Positions 13,064-13,929 of a stretch of DNA of 13,929 nucleotides are shown here, piece by piece. Position 1 is the stretch's first letter; every line of letters begins with the position of its first letter. The notes beneath the pieces were generated by a model that searched no databases, was not told the DNA's origin, and saw nothing but the letters and a program-made list of their open reading frames with translations. Made by a program: the position numbers and the translations under genes. Source of the stretch: Actinomycetes bacterium. Its GTDB lineage: Bacteria > Actinomycetota > Actinomycetes > Propionibacteriales > Propionibacteriaceae. The stretch lies in assembly GCA_023387135.1 (NCBI GenBank), contig JAEWIK010000263.1, positions 1 through 13,929 of the forward strand, read 5' to 3'.

Positions 13064-13929
13064 ATGACGAGCCAGCGCGAGTCGGGTGCCCAGCCCTCGG
13101 TCGCCGACCTCGTCGGCTATCTCTGCGACGGCATCAGCGTCCAGCTGGTGGGCCTGCCCGGTTCCGGCAGGTCGCTGCTCGCCCGCAGGGTCGTGGACGA
13201 ACTGGCCGACCTCGAGTACGACGCGGTGTGGGTCAAGGCGATTGCGCCGCTGCGCGACCGTCCGCTGGCCGCCCTCGCCCTCGCCGGAGTGCCCATCGAA
13301 CCGGTGCCGGCGTCGGTGTCCACGACGATGGTCGTGGCGAAGGCCGCCGACGCGCTCGGCAGGATCGTCGGCAAGAAACGCGCGGTCCTCGTGATCGACG
13401 ACGCCGAGCACCTCGACACCGCCAGCGGGGGCGTCGTCCTGGCTGCCCATGCCCGCAAGCCCTTCCCGATCCTCTTCATCGACAGGCCGGGAAGGGACTC
13501 CGACGAACTCGTCAGCGCGCTCGTCACCGAATCACAGCCGGGGGTCAGGCTGGCGATGAGCGCGCTCCCGTTCGACGACATCCACCAGCTCGTCCATGAC
13601 TCCCTGCGTGGCCCCGTCGAACCGGCCGTCGTCGCCAAGCTGGCGATCCTGTCCGGCGGCCTGCCCCGGCTCATCAGGGCGATGGTGGACGCCGCACGGC
13701 GGTCGGGGCACCTCGCCAAGACCGGTCAGGTGTGGTGTCTCACGGGGGAGTTGTGGGACGAGCGGCTGGTGCAGGTCATCCGTCCGTTGCTGCGTGGCCT
13801 GGCCACCGAGGACCTCGGCGTCCTCGCCGCCGTGGCGCACGCGGGCGGCAACCCGGACGCCGTCGAGGCGGTCGTCACCGCCCGGCCCGACGCTGTCACG
13901 AGACTCCGCGAGGCGGGGCTGCTCAGGCT
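13064..13929 (+). CDS. Large NTPase-type regulator with altered Walker A (3' end outside window)
   Basis: The frame is open from ATG 13064, with GGAAGGAG 6 nt upstream, to the window edge: 288 codons visible. It begins with a P-loop ATPase domain. Walker A is GLPGSGRS (residues 30-37), with Arg36 where lysine is usual. Walker B is RAVLVIDDAEHLD with Asp112-Asp113. A helical lid follows, with LSGGLPRLIRAMVDAARRSGHL and then VWCLTGELWDERL. This matches the SGGxP ... G-x-L ... W pattern of MalT/LuxR-type large regulators and related STAND/AAA proteins. The missing C-terminus may carry a LuxR-type helix-turn-helix; this is inferred and cannot be seen. It is not adjacent to its own operon on the left, being preceded by a 504-nt gap. 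A stand-alone ATPase is the main alternative. Confidence 0.82.
   Translation, partial: MTSQRESGAQPSVADLVGYLCDGISVQLVGLPGSGRSLLARRVVDELADLEYDAVWVKAIAPLRDRPLAALALAGVPIEPVPASVSTTMVVAKAADALGRIVGKKRAVLVIDDAEHLDTASGGVVLAAHARKPFPILFIDRPGRDSDELVSALVTESQPGVRLAMSALPFDDIHQLVHDSLRGPVEPAVVAKLAILSGGLPRLIRAMVDAARRSGHLAKTGQVWCLTGELWDERLVQVIRPLLRGLATEDLGVLAAVAHAGGNPDAVEAVVTARPDAVTRLREAGLLR

Overview
The window comes from a high-GC Gram-positive bacterium (Actinomycetota). The signs are strong GC bias at third codon positions, a SigE-family sigma factor, a Cys-anchored sugar-binding lipoprotein, an ABC sugar importer with no ATPase of its own, and a likely leaderless gene. Frequent AGG arginine codons and the gene content would fit a Propionibacteriales-type actinobacterium, but that placement is a guess. 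The window is mostly well-organised chromosomal genes. I see no insertion sequence, phage gene, CRISPR array, rRNA or tRNA.

Left block (1-3384, minus strand). This looks like a tightly packed three-gene transcription unit. It holds a short SigE-family sigma factor (2878-3384), a single-pass membrane protein with a kelch/beta-propeller-like outer domain that overlaps it by 8 nt (1491-2885), and a GT-C type polytopic glycosyltransferase 11 nt further on that runs off the window edge (1-1479). The kelch protein sits where an anti-sigma factor often sits but lacks the zinc anti-sigma motif.

Central block (3385-11280). This is a complete alpha-glucoside uptake and phosphorolysis locus. A divergent control region carries two LacI-type operators that together form a perfect 13-bp inverted repeat over a candidate promoter. 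Then come a solute-binding lipoprotein (3610-4995), an intercistronic stem-loop (5027-5076), two permeases (5125-6111, 6108-7016), a beta-phosphoglucomutase (7022-7786) and a GH65 disaccharide phosphorylase (7783-10188). From the first permease onward the genes overlap by 4 nt or lie 5 nt apart. A convergent LacI-family regulator (10255-11280) closes the locus behind a bulged hairpin. The logic is: import the disaccharide, split it with phosphate into beta-glucose 1-phosphate plus glucose, isomerise to glucose 6-phosphate, and repress all of this when sugar is absent. The importer ATPase must be encoded elsewhere, as with shared MsiK-type ATPases.

Right block (11281-13929, plus strand). A small GlsB/YmgE-type membrane protein (11422-11685) has a -10 element placed for a leaderless transcript and is followed by a strong terminator hairpin. 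Next is a two-segment membrane protein with a Pro/Thr/Ser-rich tail (11801-12559). A 504-nt stretch without a convincing gene follows; it holds a 14-bp bulged inverted repeat. Last is the N-terminal part of a large NTPase/regulator (13064 to the window end) whose Walker A lysine is replaced by arginine.

I did not find a clearly unprecedented system. The points most worth a second look are the nested operator, the GH65 specificity, the sigma/kelch pair, the altered Walker A and the structured gap.
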